Source: Acidobacteriota bacterium (lineage in GTDB: Bacteria > Acidobacteriota > Terriglobia > Bryobacterales > Bryobacteraceae). From it: a DNA stretch of 64,000 nt. Within the stretch, counting starts at the first letter, position 1; each line of letters starts with the position of its first letter. The stretch covers positions 1-64,000 of the forward strand of contig JANXXI010000092.1 in the NCBI GenBank assembly GCA_025350695.1, given 5' to 3'. Shown here piece by piece: positions 27,201 through 35,822 of the stretch. The translations under genes and the position numbers were made by a program. A model generated the notes under the pieces. The model made no database searches and was not told the DNA's origin. It worked only from the letters and a program-made list of their open reading frames with translations.

Positions 27201-30200
27201 GAGGACAAGTGCAATCAAAGGGGCACTAAATGCCGTGCCAACGGCTGTGCTTTGACCGCCACCGGAAACAACTGAGATAGTTGCGGGTATTGCCGCGGCA
27301 TTGCTCAAGGCAAAGGTGGCCGTGGCGGCAAGTCCGGTGACCGAGGCCGTCACTTGGTAATTAGTTCCGACCGAAGAATTTGCGGTAACTTGGACTGACG
27401 CCCGGCCTGCTACCGTGACCGCCGTGATAGTGTTTGCGATGCCGGCGCCGCTGTTAGGTCCTCTGAACGTAACGGTAACCCCGGACAAAAGCGCACCGGT
27501 CGCGTCTTTTACTTCAACTACCAAAGGCGAGGCGAATGTCGCGCCCACCGTTGCCGTTTGCGGGCTTCCGGAGATGGTGGTAATTGTTGCCGGAACCGGC
27601 GCGGAACCAGTGTTGGTTAGGAAGAAAGCAGCCGGTGTGGCCAAACTGGCAGGACCAATTCCAGCTGCCGAAGCCGTCACCTGGTAGGGTCCACCGACAG
27701 TGCTATTAGCGGTTACAAAGGCGGTAGCGATGCCGCTGGCATTCGTTCCGACCGTCACCGGGGAAGCAATTCCCGCCCCTGTCGATGGGCCGGAGAAAAT
27801 GATGTTGATATTGGCTACTGGATTTCCGGCCGTGTCAGTTACCCTGGCTACAAGCGGGGATCCAAAGGCGGTGCCGATAGCTCCGCTCTGGGGGCTGCCC
27901 GAAACCATCGATATCAAGCTTGGCGGGGCAGGATCCATTGTCAGGGTTAACGCCCCGGTAACGGTTTGCTTTGGAACGGTTGAATCACTGACGCTGCAGT
28001 TGACCGTGCTTGTGCCCAGTGAGGCAGCCGTTCCCGAGATCACCCCGGTGGAGCTGTTTAGCGTAAGACCGGGCGGAAGTCCCGTCGCTGTCCAAGTGTA
28101 GGGAGCCGTGCCGCCGTTTGGAGTCATCGTGAACGAATAGGGAAGTCCTGCGCTGCCGTTGGGGAACGCCCCAAAGCCAAATCCTAGAGGGCCGTTCACG
28201 TTCAGGTTCATTACTACGTCATCAATGTTCACACCACTGGCATGAATCTGAGCAAGCCCGAAGCCGACCGTATTTATGGTGACGCGAGTGGCTGGCGCCG
28301 TGCTTCCATCCCAGAAAAAGTTCACCGGGGTCTGAACGGTTGCCACAGCCGTGTTTGAAGAGGAAATGTTAATCGAAATTCCGTCGAGGACAGAGAACGC
28401 ATTGCTGCCCGGAACGGTTGAAAACAGAATAAGGTTGAACTGCAACTGCTGCCCGGCGGTGGTCAATGTGACGCTCGGCCTTTCCCAAGCGATCACCGCG
28501 CCAACCTGCATCACTATGGGGGCAGGGGAGCCGTAACCGGCCGATGCGGCGGTAATGGTATGGTTGCCAACATTCTCACCGGCGACCTGGGAGCTTCCTG
28601 TCGTTGCCCCTTGTGGGATGAAGATGTTGGCTGGCGTACAAAGCAGCTTCTTGTTGTCAAAACCCAGGGCAATCGTGGTTCCACCAAAAGGTGCTGGTTG
28701 TGAAAGCGTCGCTGTTAAAGTGGCTGGAGCCTGACCAAGCTTGATCGAATTCGTGTTCACCGACAGGGAAATGGTGGCGGAGGGTAATACAGTGATGGTT
28801 GCCGTTGCATCGGCAAAACCTGGTGCGCTTGCTCGAATGATTGTCGTTCCGATCCCGACGGCGGTAACTTTGAAACCCACAACTTGACCCGAAGCGCTGA
28901 TAAACGCATTGGAAGGCACAAAAGCTACTGACGGGTTGGAAGACGAAATGGCGAAGCCGATGTTGTTTTGAGCCCTACCGGAAAGGGCCAGCGTTAGCGT
29001 TGCGTCCGCGCCAGGCCCGCTCAAATTCGTAATGGCCGGAGAAAGTGAAGAAGTGATGCCCACCGTTACCAGGGTCGAAGCCGGAGCCATGCCGGTTGCC
29101 GTGGCGGTGATGGTCGCGGTCCCGGCCGCGACACCAGTGAGATTGGCGCCACGACTCGGCGAAGTTTGACCAGCGTTGATGCTGACTCCCGTTGTGCTTA
29201 ACGCCGCCGTGGCCGGATCGCTGCTGGTGAGTTGAATGAATACGGAATTCACCGCGGGACTTGCGAGCGCCACTGAAAACGGAACAATGTCGCCTGGGGC
29301 GACCGTCAGGATTGGGGTCACGATAAGGTCCACGGAACTTGCCGACTTCCTTCCGGGACCTTCGGCACTCGCCAAGATGGTTTTCGTAACCGGGTCACTA
29401 TTCGAAAATCCGTCGTTCACGATCAATTGCAGAACATAGGTTCCTGCCGCATCCGGGACTATGGAAGGATTTGAACTGGTAGCTGCGACTAGCGTTGCAT
29501 TGCTGTCCGCTGGCTGCTTTAGCAGGGACCAATTGTATGCGAGTTGGTCTTTGTCTGCGTCCGAAGATGTCGTGGCGTCCAGCGTCACCGTCGAGTTAAG
29601 GGCCGCTTCAACGTCCACCCCGGCGTCAGCGACCGGCTGTGTGTTGGTGGTGTCTATTGTGACTGTTTTCGGAGCGCTCTTCACGCGTCCATTGCTCGTA
29701 ATGAGCTGGGCCACGTACGTACCTGGCTGATCGGCGACGAACGATGGAGTCGCACTGTTGGCGTCTGAAAGTGTTGCCTCGCTGTTTTCGGGACGGGCGA
29801 TCAGTGACCATTGATAGCTTTCGCCAACGCCATTGGCCGAACCACGCAGAACTACGCGATTCCCTCGGGCGACGGTTTGATTCATCCCGGCGTTTGCCGT
29901 AAGCGGACCAGTTGCAGCAGTTGAAAGGACAACCGTTGCCGGGGCACTTTCCATTTTTCCATCACTGACAACTAGCTGAGCGACGTAGGAGCCCGCAACG
30001 TCCGGAGTGATAGACGGATTAACGTCGGATGTGCTGCTCAATAGTGCACCACTGCCTGCGGGAGCGCTCAATATTTTCCACTCGTACGTGAGCGCATCTC
30101 CATCCACATCGGTAGATCTGGAGCCATTAATTTGCGCCGGTTCCCCCAGCTTTAAGACACCGGCTGCATCCGCGCTGGCCACCGGAGCCGAATTAACCGT

Positions 30201-31112
30201 GGTGATCGTGACCGTTGCCGGCGCACTTTCCGAGAGGCCATCATTGACCACCAGTTGGAGAATGTAGTCTCCTGGCTTGTCCGGCGCGAACTCTCCAGTC
30301 ACAGAACTCGAAGCTGCGATTGAAGCTTTGCTCCCTTCAGGCTGGCTTACCATCGTCCACGAATAACGTAACGGATCGCCGTCGGCATCCGATGAGTTGC
30401 CGCCGCTAAATCTAACAATTGTCCCAACGGGAGCAGTCTGATCGCGGCCCGCTCGTGCCATTGGCGCGGAATTGACGGTGCTAATGGTTACGGTTGCTGT
30501 ATCTTGCTCAACGCCATTGTCCACTTTCACTTCAAAGGAATAATCGCCGGCGGCATCGACCACAAAGGTCGGCTTCACGCTGGTGGCATTTGAAAGGCTG
30601 GCCGCGGATTCCGCCGGCTTAGACAGGAGGGTCCATGAATATTTGAGGTTGCCTACCCCCGATGGGTCAGATGACTCGCCTGCGTTCAGTTCGACGTTGG
30701 CTCCAATTTTCACCGTCTGGTTTCTTCCGGCGTTCGCCGAAGGAGTAAGGAAGGACCACTTTAGATCGGAGAATGTGAAAGGCTTGGAGCGATCAACCAA
30801 GATCGTGAATGTGTTGCTGCTGGTCCTTCCATTTGAGGGATGGGTTCCGAAGTTTAGCTTACCTTGCCCTGGCACTATCCGCACCGAAGGGACCAAGCTG
30901 CTTAGGGTAGCCGAGGAGCCGGGGTTGGCCACTCCGTTCGTCTGTAGTTCTGCCCGATAGGTTGCGAACCATTGTGTTCGCCCCGCAGGGCGCTCGCTCA
31001 CGAGTTTATAGTTGCCTACAGACGCGCGGGGCGCCTCTTGAGCCAACAGCACAGGGGGAGTCAACATTGCGAAGGCGAAGAGAGCAGGTACGGTTAAGCG
31101 TGCTGAGAGCAT
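18294..31112 (-). CDS. Giant secreted multi-domain PKD/Ig-like/Big repeat protein (4272 aa)
   Basis: A Sec signal peptide (residues 1-25, ending LLAQ) is followed by an N-terminal region common to such proteins ('[20 protein letters not shown]'), then about five PKD-type domains (DNA about 30770-29360; '[14 protein letters not shown]'). Three near-duplicate supermodules of about 467 residues come next. Each joins YDG/Big-like sandwiches, a conserved '[12 protein letters not shown]' block and a putative-Ig '[12 protein letters not shown]' domain. Around ten Big_1-type domains ('[18 protein letters not shown]') lie between and after them, and the C terminus holds three copies of a roughly 200-residue unit. 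No LPXTG, TM or autotransporter barrel is visible. It is probably an extracellular adhesin or matrix protein. ATG 31112 has GAGG 6 nt upstream; an in-frame TTG lies at 31130. Confidence 0.85.
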   Translation of the reverse strand: MLSARLTVPALFAFAMLTPPVLLAQEAPRASVGNYKLVSERPAGRTQWFATYRAELQTNGVANPGSSATLSSLVPSVRIVPGQGKLNFGTHPSNGRTSSNTFTILVDRSKPFTFSDLKWSFLTPSANAGRNQTVKIGANVELNAGESSDPSGVGNLKYSWTLLSKPAESAASLSNATSVKPTFVVDAAGDYSFEVKVDNGVEQDTATVTISTVNSAPMARAGRDQTAPVGTIVRFSGGNSSDADGDPLRYSWTMVSQPEGSKASIAASSSVTGEFAPDKPGDYILQLVVNDGLSESAPATVTITTVNSAPVASADAAGVLKLGEPAQINGSRSTDVDGDALTYEWKILSAPAGSGALLSSTSDVNPSITPDVAGSYVAQLVVSDGKMESAPATVVLSTAATGPLTANAGMNQTVARGNRVVLRGSANGVGESYQWSLIARPENSEATLSDANSATPSFVADQPGTYVAQLITSNGRVKSAPKTVTIDTTNTQPVADAGVDVEAALNSTVTLDATTSSDADKDQLAYNWSLLKQPADSNATLVAATSSNPSIVPDAAGTYVLQLIVNDGFSNSDPVTKTILASAEGPGRKSASSVDLIVTPILTVAPGDIVPFSVALASPAVNSVFIQLTSSDPATAALSTTGVSINAGQTSPSRGANLTGVAAGTATITATATGMAPASTLVTVGITSSLSPAITNLSGPGADATLTLALSGRAQNNIGFAISSSNPSVAFVPSNAFISASGQVVGFKVTAVGIGTTIIRASAPGFADATATITVLPSATISLSVNTNSIKLGQAPATLTATLSQPAPFGGTTIALGFDNKKLLCTPANIFIPQGATTGSSQVAGENVGNHTITAASAGYGSPAPIVMQVGAVIAWERPSVTLTTAGQQLQFNLILFSTVPGSNAFSVLDGISINISSSNTAVATVQTPVNFFWDGSTAPATRVTINTVGFGLAQIHASGVNIDDVVMNLNVNGPLGFGFGAFPNGSAGLPYSFTMTPNGGTAPYTWTATGLPPGLTLNSSTGVISGTAASLGTSTVNCSVSDSTVPKQTVTGALTLTMDPAPPSLISMVSGSPQSGAIGTAFGSPLVARVTDTAGNPVANINIIFSGPSTGAGIASPVTVGTNASGIATAFVTANSTVGGPYQVTASAAGIGPASLATPAAFFLTNTGSAPVPATITTISGSPQTATVGATFASPLVVEVKDATGALLSGVTVTFRGPNSGAGIANTITAVTVAGRASVQVTANSSVGTNYQVTASVTGLAATATFALSNAAAIPATISVVSGGGQSTAVGTAFSAPLIALVLDSASRPVPNAPVTFAGPSSGASIASPVTVSTDAAGQASVVVSANAIANGPYNVSASVGSVVPVNFPLTNTAASSGGIISLPSNVVLAPGQTLPFAITLPTAAPGGGVTVTLTSADPSKVTITPPSVFIGAGLTQPAAQPQVTGVNIGSAVISASAPNYTTGSKGVTVTATISLSPGSLNLTGTATQNLTLTLSAPAPAAGLTFTLSSSNTAAATVPASVTIGAGLVSVNVPVTGVATGSSVVRASFPGITDATANVTVAAGAAVDFIMPGSITLAPNTSVDFPITLARSQANSVYVQLTTSDSSKATITGGVTFNAGQTTPSRTVVLNGNALGSATITASTNGLAPASTLVTVGLTAALTPANSVLVGPGADVTLALRLSGPIPADTIFTLTSSNPSVAIVPQLLFLSRSSSVIGFKVTAVGIGTAVIRATAPGFADSTANVTVGSPATSLMALSTNQIKLAQAPATLTVTLSQPAPFGGTTVTLGFDNKKVNCVPSTIVIPEGATTGTSQVFGENVGNHTITGSLTGGYTAPAPVVMQVGAIIAWETPNLSVGSVGQQLQFNLLLFATVPGNNAFSILDGIPINISSSNTNVATVQTPVNFFWDGSTVPATRVTVNILSSGTTQLHASGVNIADVVMNLTVNGPVSVATASLPNGSVGASYSATLSAVGGTSPYTWTATGLPAGLSLNSSTGAISGTPTAAGTTGVTFTVSDASNPQQVATANMSLTVSGGLSGGTILLPFNVNVTPGQSAAFPVSLTSPAPVGVTVALSTSDSTKVSITPSSVTISAGQTQPVSQPVVTGVNFGSASISASATGYTTGTQVVTVPGSLSFAPSTLTLVGASPQNLTITLPAPTATGLTVTLSANQAGVISIPASVSIAAGSSSATFAVTGVSTGSAVITASNPNVASATASVIVQGGGAISVTANPTVVMGQTTPLQITLPTVAPAGGLTVTLSSSDSTKVTVVPSTVTIAAGSTQPASAPQLTGLAPGSAIITASAPFFTSGSAPLQVTTSISFSPATLAISGGGVQNLTLTLANPAPPTGLTFAISSSNTAAATVPASVTIAAGLTSATVPVTGAAGGTATIRASAAGITDATATVTVTATADIIMPANFTVSPNASVDFPITLARPAAGTVYVALTSSDSSKANVTGGVTFNAGQTTPSRSVVISGLAAGTTTINATSSGLNAASTIVTVGTSATLSPSAVSLLGPGTDATLTLSLSGPAQSTTTFTLTSSNPSVAIVGPSVTFGATGQVIGFKLTAIGVGTTVIRATAPGYADVTSDVTVQPPSTITLSANTNSIKLAQAPATLTATLSQPAPFGGTRVQLGFDNKKLNLVPSTIFIPQGATAGIATVSGENVGNHTITATATNYTPATPFVMQVGAVIAWENPNVSVNTIGQQLQYNLLLFATVPGSNAFSILDGIPANISSSNTAVATVQTPVNFFWDGSSVPATRVTVNIIGSGVAQLHASGVNIADVVMNLTVNGPIAVASTTLTSGTVGTPYSFTMAAAGGQQPYSWTATGLPAGLTMSSAGIITGTPTSAGTTSFNATVRDTSNPQQAANSTLSLTISAAVATSVAVSAGNNQTGAVNSSFSQLVALVTDSASHPLPGITVTFTGPSGTVPGIAAAVTAVTDASGLASATVTANSRAGGPYNVNATIFGVSTPAVFSLTNTPGPAASIVVVSGSGQSATVTNPFPQGLRAQVKDSGGNPVSGVPVTFAAPSGSGPSATFTTALIVNSDVFGNANIGSPTANTKAGPFVVTASVAGAATPASFSLTNNPGSAASIAISSGNPQSATTNTLFITPLAVVVSDSFGNPVPAVDVLFTAPSSGQGATLSSPTATTNASGVASVTATANATAGVYVVTASINGASQAFNLTNIGPLPGSVTATAGAVQTAPINASFASPLTVKVLGVSGPAVGATVTFTVVPNNGAAAVLSIPAVTDSNGFASVTATANSIGGTYTVAATASGIGGTATFSLTNTLPSAIALTATPQSLVAGSSATSTLAATVTDASARPVPGVVVTFAAPASQPGAMLSAVTAVTNASGVASVTAAPRTLIGQYQISATAGALSTTVTMTNVAGPAANIAVVSGTPQTAAPGIAFSNPLKVLVTDNNSNPVVGATVVFTAPAASGASGTFAGTANTAVTGATGVATSAVFTANASLGTYNVTGAVTGVAGSVSFALTNGAQYDYIITKVSGDGQASLLNSPFNEQLVVKVTKADGTPVRGATVSFAATVGNTGASASVGGGSQFSDDLGLIYSPTLTANGTLGAYTVTATLTSVQTPGTLPPPVAFSLQNSIFTGGAGKITIPALTIGKDLQTLMNVSFSPAAPAGGVVFRITSDSPNVLLGGGAVKGRVLVQDSLVQGLNLISIFVQALDSTGTATVRVEATGYDTATATITMTPSGFVISGPGIVGAPFTVYQGSRTDLKISAVRLDPVTLNPAAVQQVRGGLSINVPLSLSDGNIGGFAGTANTPFCSLKSANVNFIGADDIVTTQFQACGVTTGPTTITTGIGAGSEITSGIPVTYGVPATGQTVIATVLASDLIPSNVTVGRFLQAPATISLTGASTADIQATISTTDPNIRFSNTATGAGTTSIVVSIPPNHSISTGFYIQAVGNATSANYTMTATGFAPANGTVTIAPSGLRITSPGGAGAASFDATVASGDAILTVETGRFSGGQFIETQAVAGGTSLTTSFANSNPSVATLGSSSLTIPGGASNGSFAVHPLGVTGSTTITATSAALTSAAVIARISNTPMFFFGHLTVGNKLQDIDYINLPGPAGSGGTTVTITAAGPGILLSATATGAGSSSITLSVLQGSSQKAFYVQGTTSSGTVNYTATSSGLASATATATLAPSAMVIYNHFGSSTVTAPVGTNSDVIVQVGILQGGVFPIIPKALAGGSALTVQVSSSSASVTIPNPVTIQPGSDQGTVTLSLNALGGASVTIPTQPTGFSDPGTLTSVSVTVN
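18300..20265 (-). repeat. Three C-terminal ~200-residue units of the giant protein
   Basis: Units begin near 20265, 19545 and 18912 (read on the minus strand) with L-T/V-I/V-G-x-x-LQ ('LTIGKDLQ', 'VTVGRFLQ', 'LTVGNKLQ'). Each passes through a 'TGAGSSSI..S' or similar strand and ends in a T-[LIM]-x-PSG/PSA turn. They are diverged but clearly homologous, and differ from the upstream supermodules. They may form the cell-distal or anchoring end. Confidence 0.65.
22482..23888 (-). repeat. Supermodule copy 3 inside the giant gene
   Basis: About 1.4 kb, from '[14 protein letters not shown]' to '[10 protein letters not shown]'. It is co-linear with the copies at 25000-26413 and 27935-29333, sharing 'FPITLARPA', '[18 protein letters not shown]', 'NVGNHTIT', '[13 protein letters not shown]' and '[19 protein letters not shown]'. 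The likeness is strong enough to show in the DNA, for example around 22875. Confidence 0.8.
25000..26413 (-). repeat. Supermodule copy 2 inside the giant gene
   Basis: About 1.4 kb, from '[14 protein letters not shown]' to 'MSLTVSGG'. Its closest partner is copy 3, with shared '[14 protein letters not shown]'. It carries 'KKVNCVPS', one of the few cysteines in the protein. The equivalent block to position 22875 lies near 25397. Confidence 0.8.
27935..29333 (-). repeat. Supermodule copy 1 inside the giant gene
   Basis: About 1.4 kb, from '[15 protein letters not shown]' to '[12 protein letters not shown]', directly after the PKD domains. It is the most diverged of the three at its start but identical in domain order. 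The equivalent block to position 22875 lies near 28320. Confidence 0.8.
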
Positions 31113-31515
31113 ATAAGTCCTCTTATTCAAAAAATCCTGACGCTACTTGTGAAAATACCGAGCGTCTTTGTAATAATCCGGAGAAAGAAAAACTGAAAAG
31201 TAATAGTACCGCCAGCATTCCGCCTGTATCAGGCGTAAGTTCTCCGACTAAATGCTAACATCGGACCAAGAGGCAACCAATCCCCTAAAGGTTGTAGTCG
31301 AACGGGTGTACTTCGTGCTTCAGTACTCTCTAAGTGACTTGGTAACTACCGCAAGAGAAGAGGGTTATTAGCAATTTGAGAGGTGCTTGCTGTCTGCTGC
31401 GTAGAGGAAGGGTGATAGGACTTCGAGAAGGTAAATTGATAGGAGAGAAAGGCACTACTGCTCACGCTAGATAAGCGCCGCTGCCGTCGGTCGGCCCTTA
31501 TCCATATCCAAAATG
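31113..31515. other. Intergenic region upstream of the giant gene
   Basis: About 400 bp without a credible gene, between the start of the giant gene and the end of the ThuA gene (both minus strand). It holds the giant gene's Shine-Dalgarno (GAGG on the minus strand), AT-rich candidate promoter DNA at 31140-31205, and the nested hairpins at 31212-31258. The rest (31260-31510) shows no tRNA, terminator of note or repeat that I can identify. Confidence 0.6.
31212..31258 (-). promoter_or_regulatory. Nested stem-loop element 100 nt upstream of the giant gene
   Basis: A perfect inner hairpin CGCCTG-ATA-CAGGCG (31221-31235) is enclosed by outer arms, 31212-31219 pairing with 31251-31258 (AGCATT/AATGCT plus two G-T pairs). 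A 15-nt internal segment lies on one side, TAGTCGGAGAACTTA on the minus strand. It sits 100 nt before the start codon, inside the probable leader. The form suggests a structured RNA leader or a protein-binding site; it does not match a riboswitch consensus I know. Confidence 0.35.
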
Positions 31516-32412
31516 TTATTGCGGCTTTGGCGCTGAAGTTGGTCTTCTGGCGGGTTTGGGGTCCAGGTTTGCCGCGAGTTCTTCCTGTGTGACCGATACC
31601 TGCACTCCATTCTTTGGCACCGGGGCTTTGGCGACCCACAATATCGAATTTAACAACAGTTTGCGAATATTCTCATCGCCCAGATTGGCGTGGTAGTGGC
31701 CACCGGTGTACCCGACGGATCTACCGCCGTTGGCCCGTTCTACAGCCCACGACATGATCTGAGGCTGCCCTACCTTGGATCGCACATCGGGATTGCCGCT
31801 GCGGATGCCGTCGGCCAAAATCGTACTTGCCGGCGGGATTGTACTTAATATAGCCGTGAAGTGCTTCGGCTTTTCGGCAAAACGAATATTATAGTACCAT
31901 TCGTCCTTAACCTTAAACGGCTTCACTCCGCTACTGATGGCATGCTTCGGGAACGTTTTAATGTCCGCCTCCCAGATGGGGTTGATCGAATAGTTAAGAT
32001 CAAAGAAGCCGGAAGCCCATGACGTCATTTCTTCGTGACCACGTTTTGCCGGTGGCTCCGTGGCGTAATGCATGAACATCAATCCGGCCCCGCGAGCGGC
32101 TGCTTTGGCGATTGCCGCAGCGTGGTCTTCTTGAAAGGCAATGTGCGCGTCGCCGCCGTCGCTGAAGATGAATATGGCGTCGGCCTTGTCAAATTGATCC
32201 GGGCTTGGCCAAGCGCCGCTCAAGGAGGCTGTCGCATGGACTCCTGGCACGGTATTCAACCACTTCGTCAGCAGTAAGACCCCGGCGTTATGTTCGTGCT
32301 GTCCTGGCGGATGGCTAGGTCTGCCGGCGATCATCAGGACCTGTTTTTCCGCACTGAAAACGGATGTCAACATAAGCGCCCAGACGGCGGCGAGCAAAAA
32401 AGTGTTTTTCAT
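31516..32412 (-). CDS. Exported ThuA-domain protein
   Basis: A 298-residue protein: signal peptide (1-20) followed by a ThuA/trehalose-utilisation-like domain with a class I glutamine-amidotransferase-like fold ('VLMIAGRPSHPPGQHEHNAG', 'FIFSDGGDAHIAF', 'GLMFMHYATEPP', 'GYTGGHYHANLGDENIRKLLLNSILW'). The C terminus is a short Pro/Ala/Lys tail. ThuA proteins associate with sugar-polymer catabolism, though a precise reaction is rarely proven. It lies 74 nt after the oligogalacturonate lyase-like genes on the same strand and is probably co-transcribed with them. Confidence 0.88.
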   Translation of the reverse strand: MKNTFLLAAVWALMLTSVFSAEKQVLMIAGRPSHPPGQHEHNAGVLLLTKWLNTVPGVHATASLSGAWPSPDQFDKADAIFIFSDGGDAHIAFQEDHAAAIAKAAARGAGLMFMHYATEPPAKRGHEEMTSWASGFFDLNYSINPIWEADIKTFPKHAISSGVKPFKVKDEWYYNIRFAEKPKHFTAILSTIPPASTILADGIRSGNPDVRSKVGQPQIMSWAVERANGGRSVGYTGGHYHANLGDENIRKLLLNSILWVAKAPVPKNGVQVSVTQEELAANLDPKPARRPTSAPKPQ

Positions 32413-32486
32413 CGGAATGCCTATACCAACTTGTCATTAGATCACAACGGCGGCCTACTCTTGGCTTAGGTCAAATTTCAACCGCT

Positions 32487-33797
32487 CTACTTTGAAACCT
32501 TGGCGATCTCAACCGCGAACACATGCGCCGGCCCAAGCATATTAGATCGGAACACGATCCACTTCATGTCAGGAGAAAACGTCACGTTAGGCTCCAAGCG
32601 GTAATCGTGCTTGCTCAGGTTCACCAATCGCTCGGCCTTGAAGAATCCCGTGTCGATCAGGCTATCGGAATTCGCCGCCTTGACGCCGGCAACATCGGGT
32701 ACGCGTTCCGGCCTAAATAGATAAATCCATTTTCCGTCCGGCGCTCGCGCCACCATCTCACTATCGCCACCATCTCCGGCAAACATTGTCCCGTCGGGTG
32801 AGACATTAAAGTGCACCGACCACTCATTGCGTTGCAGGTGATACCAAGTGCGTTTGCCCGATGCGAGGTTGTAGCCGGCCAGCCAAAAATCTTGTCCCCG
32901 CGGCGTTTGCAAATCGTACCAGATCATTTTGCCGTCGGCGGAGAAGAACTCATGCCCGGCGATTTCCATGTTCATCGTTCGCGTGTGCATTTTCTTCAAA
33001 TTCGTTCCGTCGGTGCGGATCGTCCAGATGCGGTCAACTTCATGCCATGTTCCTTCATGGCAAAACATGATTAGGCTGGGGTCCGTTGGGGAGAACTGCA
33101 AATGTCCTAACCATTCGTGCTCCTTGAAAATATCTTTTAACTCCCCGGTCTTTGTATTTACGGTAAACAAAACGCGTGGAGCCCCGGCCCGCGTCGCCAC
33201 CAGCGTATTGTGCAACCGCAAATCTTTCGCGTCGGCGAAAGTCATTGGCTTGCCGTCCAATCCCACTGCTTCGTAATTTGCTTGTCCAAACCGGGAGTCG
33301 GCTCCGCCACCTCGACGATTGCCCGCTGGCGATGGCGTCCCTCCTTCAACGTAGGTCCCAAGCAGCAGAGTTTCATCGGCATTCAGCGATCCAACGTTGC
33401 GTCCGGCCGGCAGTTTTACAACCTCACGCGTAACGCCTGTCTCCACATTGGCCGCGTACATAATGGATTCGCTCGATCCGCGCGCGCCAGATAAGCGCTT
33501 CGTATAATAAACATCGCCCGATTTGTGACCAGCCACCAGCACAGAGACTGGTCCTGCGACAAGCGATTTAATATCGCGAGTGGCCAAGTCGATAGTGGCA
33601 ATACCGCCTCCGGCTGTCGTTACAATTAGTTTCTTACTGTCGGTCGTGTATGCGTTTTGATGGAAGTAAAGACTCTGCGTTCCATCTTCGCGCGAGAGAC
33701 GGATGACGCGATGCCCGGTTTCAGGGTCCACCCATTCCTTAGGCAATTCCGCCGCAGCCATCACACAGCACCACGCTATGATCAATAACATTCTCAT
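32487..33797 (-). CDS. Oligogalacturonate lyase-like beta-propeller protein, copy 1
   Basis: A 436-residue exported protein with signal peptide 'MLLIIAWCCVMAAA' and a seven-bladed WD40/TolB-like propeller of the Ogl family ('WVDPETGHRVIRLSREDG', 'YFHQNAYTTD', 'FCHEGTWHEVDRIWTI', 'NMEIAGHEFFSADGKMIWYDLQTPRG', 'HYRLEPNVTFSPDMKW'-type end). Ogl cleaves pectin-derived digalacturonates with Mn held by conserved His residues. True substrate is unproven because many acidobacterial homologues are uncharacterised. The start overlaps the stop of copy 2 by 4 nt (ATGA). A longer in-frame start at 33875 would run into copy 2 and lacks a signal peptide. Confidence 0.8.
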   Translation of the reverse strand: MRMLLIIAWCCVMAAAELPKEWVDPETGHRVIRLSREDGTQSLYFHQNAYTTDSKKLIVTTAGGGIATIDLATRDIKSLVAGPVSVLVAGHKSGDVYYTKRLSGARGSSESIMYAANVETGVTREVVKLPAGRNVGSLNADETLLLGTYVEGGTPSPAGNRRGGGADSRFGQANYEAVGLDGKPMTFADAKDLRLHNTLVATRAGAPRVLFTVNTKTGELKDIFKEHEWLGHLQFSPTDPSLIMFCHEGTWHEVDRIWTIRTDGTNLKKMHTRTMNMEIAGHEFFSADGKMIWYDLQTPRGQDFWLAGYNLASGKRTWYHLQRNEWSVHFNVSPDGTMFAGDGGDSEMVARAPDGKWIYLFRPERVPDVAGVKAANSDSLIDTGFFKAERLVNLSKHDYRLEPNVTFSPDMKWIVFRSNMLGPAHVFAVEIAKVSK

Positions 33798-35035
33798 TTT
33801 TGCTTCTCCGCTTTCGCTATTTCCACCGCGAACACGTGGGTCGGCCCCAGCATGTTTGAGCGAAATACCACCCACTTCATATCGGGCGTGAAGGTCACGT
33901 TGGGCTCCAGCCGGTAGTTGTGCTTCGACAGATTCACCAGGCGTTCCGGCTTGAAGTAGCCCATGTCAATCAGATCCTTCTTATCGCGGAAAGAACTGGC
34001 TTTCACCATCACTGGGCGGTAAAGATAGATCCACTGGCCATTCCCCGGCGGGTCCAACTTTTCTCCGTCGGGTGAACGTGCAGCGACGCTATCCGGCCCT
34101 CCCCCGTCTCCCGCGAACAGCTTTCCGTCGGCGGAAACGTTGTAATGTACCGACCATTCTTTGCGATCCAAGTTGTACCAGGTTCTATGTCCGGTCGCTA
34201 AATCAACACCCGCCACCCAGAACACCGAACTCTTAGGAGTCTGCAAGTCGTACCACACTGTCTTCCCATCACCGGAAAAAAATTCGTGCCCAGCGATTTC
34301 CATGTTCATCGTACGCTCGTGCATCAATCGCAATCCGGTACCATCGGTGCGAATCGTCCATACACGGTCGTTGTAGTGCCACGGCCCCTCATGGCAGAAC
34401 ATGATCAGATTCGGATCGGTGGGAGACATCTGCAGGTGGTTTGTCCAATCATTCTCGCTGTAAATCTTCTTGAACTTCCCGGTCTTAATGTCAATCGTGT
34501 AGAGCATTTTCGGCGTACCTGCCGCCCAGTTCCTCTCCAAGCTCCCACCCATGCCATTCGGAGGAGGTGTGCGCGGAACGGTTTTTCCATCGGGATCAGC
34601 AGCCACGCCGACCAGCAGGGTTTCATCGGCATTGACTGCCACGGCCCCACCCCGGCCTGATTGTGTTGGCATCTTCGCCACCTCATGCGTTGCCTTCGTA
34701 TCTAGATCCGTGGCGAAAATCGCGCCATCCTTGGTGTAGTAAATCTGACCCGTCTTATGCCCAGTTACTAGAATGTTGACCCGCCCCTCTACTACCTGCT
34801 CGATTTCCCGCGTCGCCAAGTTGATCGTTGCAATTCCATGTGGATTGGTCACCACGAGCTTCTTACCATCGGCCGAGTAAGCATTTTGATGAAAGTAGAG
34901 CGACGCCGTGCCTGGCTCTCGGGATAACCGTATGACTCGATGTCCCGTGTCAGCATCAATCCATTCTGTAGGGAGCCCATCCTGAGCCGCCGCAACTCGC
35001 GCCACGGCCATCGCCGCGAATAGAAATTTGTACAT
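33794..35035 (-). CDS. Oligogalacturonate lyase-like beta-propeller protein, copy 2
   Basis: A 413-residue exported paralogue of the downstream gene, with signal peptide 'FLFAAMAVARVAAA' and the same propeller landmarks ('WIDADTGHRVIRLSREPG', 'FCHEGPWHYNDRVWTI', 'NMEIAGHEFFSGDGKTVWYDLQTP', 'RLEPNVTFTPDMKWVVFRSNMLGP'). Similarity runs the full length, so this is a tandem duplication that has diverged, especially near residues 140-165 and 300-330. It is the first gene of the minus-strand unit and faces the LacI-type palindrome 120 bp upstream. Confidence 0.82.
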   Translation of the reverse strand: MYKFLFAAMAVARVAAAQDGLPTEWIDADTGHRVIRLSREPGTASLYFHQNAYSADGKKLVVTNPHGIATINLATREIEQVVEGRVNILVTGHKTGQIYYTKDGAIFATDLDTKATHEVAKMPTQSGRGGAVAVNADETLLVGVAADPDGKTVPRTPPPNGMGGSLERNWAAGTPKMLYTIDIKTGKFKKIYSENDWTNHLQMSPTDPNLIMFCHEGPWHYNDRVWTIRTDGTGLRLMHERTMNMEIAGHEFFSGDGKTVWYDLQTPKSSVFWVAGVDLATGHRTWYNLDRKEWSVHYNVSADGKLFAGDGGGPDSVAARSPDGEKLDPPGNGQWIYLYRPVMVKASSFRDKKDLIDMGYFKPERLVNLSKHNYRLEPNVTFTPDMKWVVFRSNMLGPTHVFAVEIAKAEKQK

Positions 35036-35121
35036 TGTCGCCCACCTTCTAGCAGTCGTGATTCAAATGCATTGTAACGGAATGGCTATCTTTCTGGCTT
35101 GAATATCATCAATGGTGTTGA

Positions 35122-35149
35122 TTGACGACAGCGCTAGTCCTTTGATATG
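35122..35149 (+). promoter_or_regulatory. Possible promoter for the DJ-1/isomerase pair
   Basis: TTGACG (35122-35127) and a weak GATATG (35144-35149) are 16 bp apart, with the palindrome at 35156-35171 directly downstream, where a repressor would block transcription start. The -10 matches only three consensus bases, so this is tentative. Confidence 0.3.
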
Positions 35150-35155
35150 TTGTTC

Positions 35156-35171
35156 AGCGAAACGTTTCGCT
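35156..35171. promoter_or_regulatory. Perfect 16-bp palindrome AGCGAAACGTTTCGCT, LacI/GalR-type operator
   Basis: The site is fully self-complementary, with the CG centre and the AAACGTTT core typical of LacI/GalR-family operators. It lies in the 220-bp divergent region between the oligogalacturonate lyase pair and the DJ-1/sugar isomerase pair, so one repressor could control both arms. No LacI-family gene is in the window. Confidence 0.6.
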
Positions 35172-35255
35172 AAACGATCTCCCCCAACCGCCGTCGCGAA
35201 CGGATCCTGCTGAAACCCACCCTGAAAATCAGAGACGAAGGAAAGCAATCATAAA

Positions 35256-35822
35256 ATGACCCGCGCAAAAGTACTGATCGTAATTGGAGACGCCGCCGAG
35301 GCGCTCGACACCTTGTACCCCTTCTTCCGATTGAAGGAAGATGACTATGAAGTAGTGGTGGCCGGTCCGGAAAAACGGCTCTATCACTTGGTGATGCACG
35401 AAATTCCTCCCGGTTGGGATATCACGCGCGAAGGCCCTAGTTATCACATGGCCTCGGATATCGCATTCCGCGACGTTAAGCCCGAAGAGTATGCGGGCCT
35501 TTTTATTACAGGCGGGCGAGCCCCCGAATACATCCGTTACGATCAAAACCTGATGGCCATTACTCGCCACTTCTTCGATAAACAAAAGCCCGTGGCCAGC
35601 GTCTGTCACGGAGTGGAAATTATCGCCGCCGCCGACGTCATTCGAGGTAAGCGAGTCGCCACTGTCGCCAAGTGCGCGATGGACGTCCAATTCAGCGGCG
35701 GCGCGTTCGTTAATGAAGGGTGCGTGCGCGATGGAAACTTGGTCAGCGGCCGTACCTGGCATGACAACCACTTGTTCATGCGCGAATTCATGAAAATGTT
35801 GGCTGAGGCCACAGCCCCATGA
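35256..35822 (+). CDS. DJ-1/PfpI family protein
   Basis: A 188-residue cytoplasmic protein with the DJ-1/PfpI Rossmann-like fold. The nucleophile elbow is 'VASVCHGVE' (C117-H118), with the conserved acidic residue E15 early in the chain and 'LFITGGRAPEYIR' before it. Family members include glyoxalases, deglycases and proteases; the Cys-His pair suggests an active enzyme of unknown substrate. Its stop overlaps the next gene by 4 nt (ATGA), so the two are made together, under the divergent region holding the LacI-type palindrome. Confidence 0.88.
   Translation: MTRAKVLIVIGDAAEALDTLYPFFRLKEDDYEVVVAGPEKRLYHLVMHEIPPGWDITREGPSYHMASDIAFRDVKPEEYAGLFITGGRAPEYIRYDQNLMAITRHFFDKQKPVASVCHGVEIIAAADVIRGKRVATVAKCAMDVQFSGGAFVNEGCVRDGNLVSGRTWHDNHLFMREFMKMLAEATAP

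Noticed and set aside
22482-29333. CRISPR-like periodicity in the repeat region
   Set aside because: Repeats are 1.4 kb and coding; there are no short direct repeats with unique spacers, and no cas genes.
31140-31345. c-di-GMP riboswitch upstream of the giant adhesin-like gene
   Set aside because: Considered because adhesins are often under c-di-GMP control. The hairpins do not show the type I core as I know it; only a generic structured element is reported.
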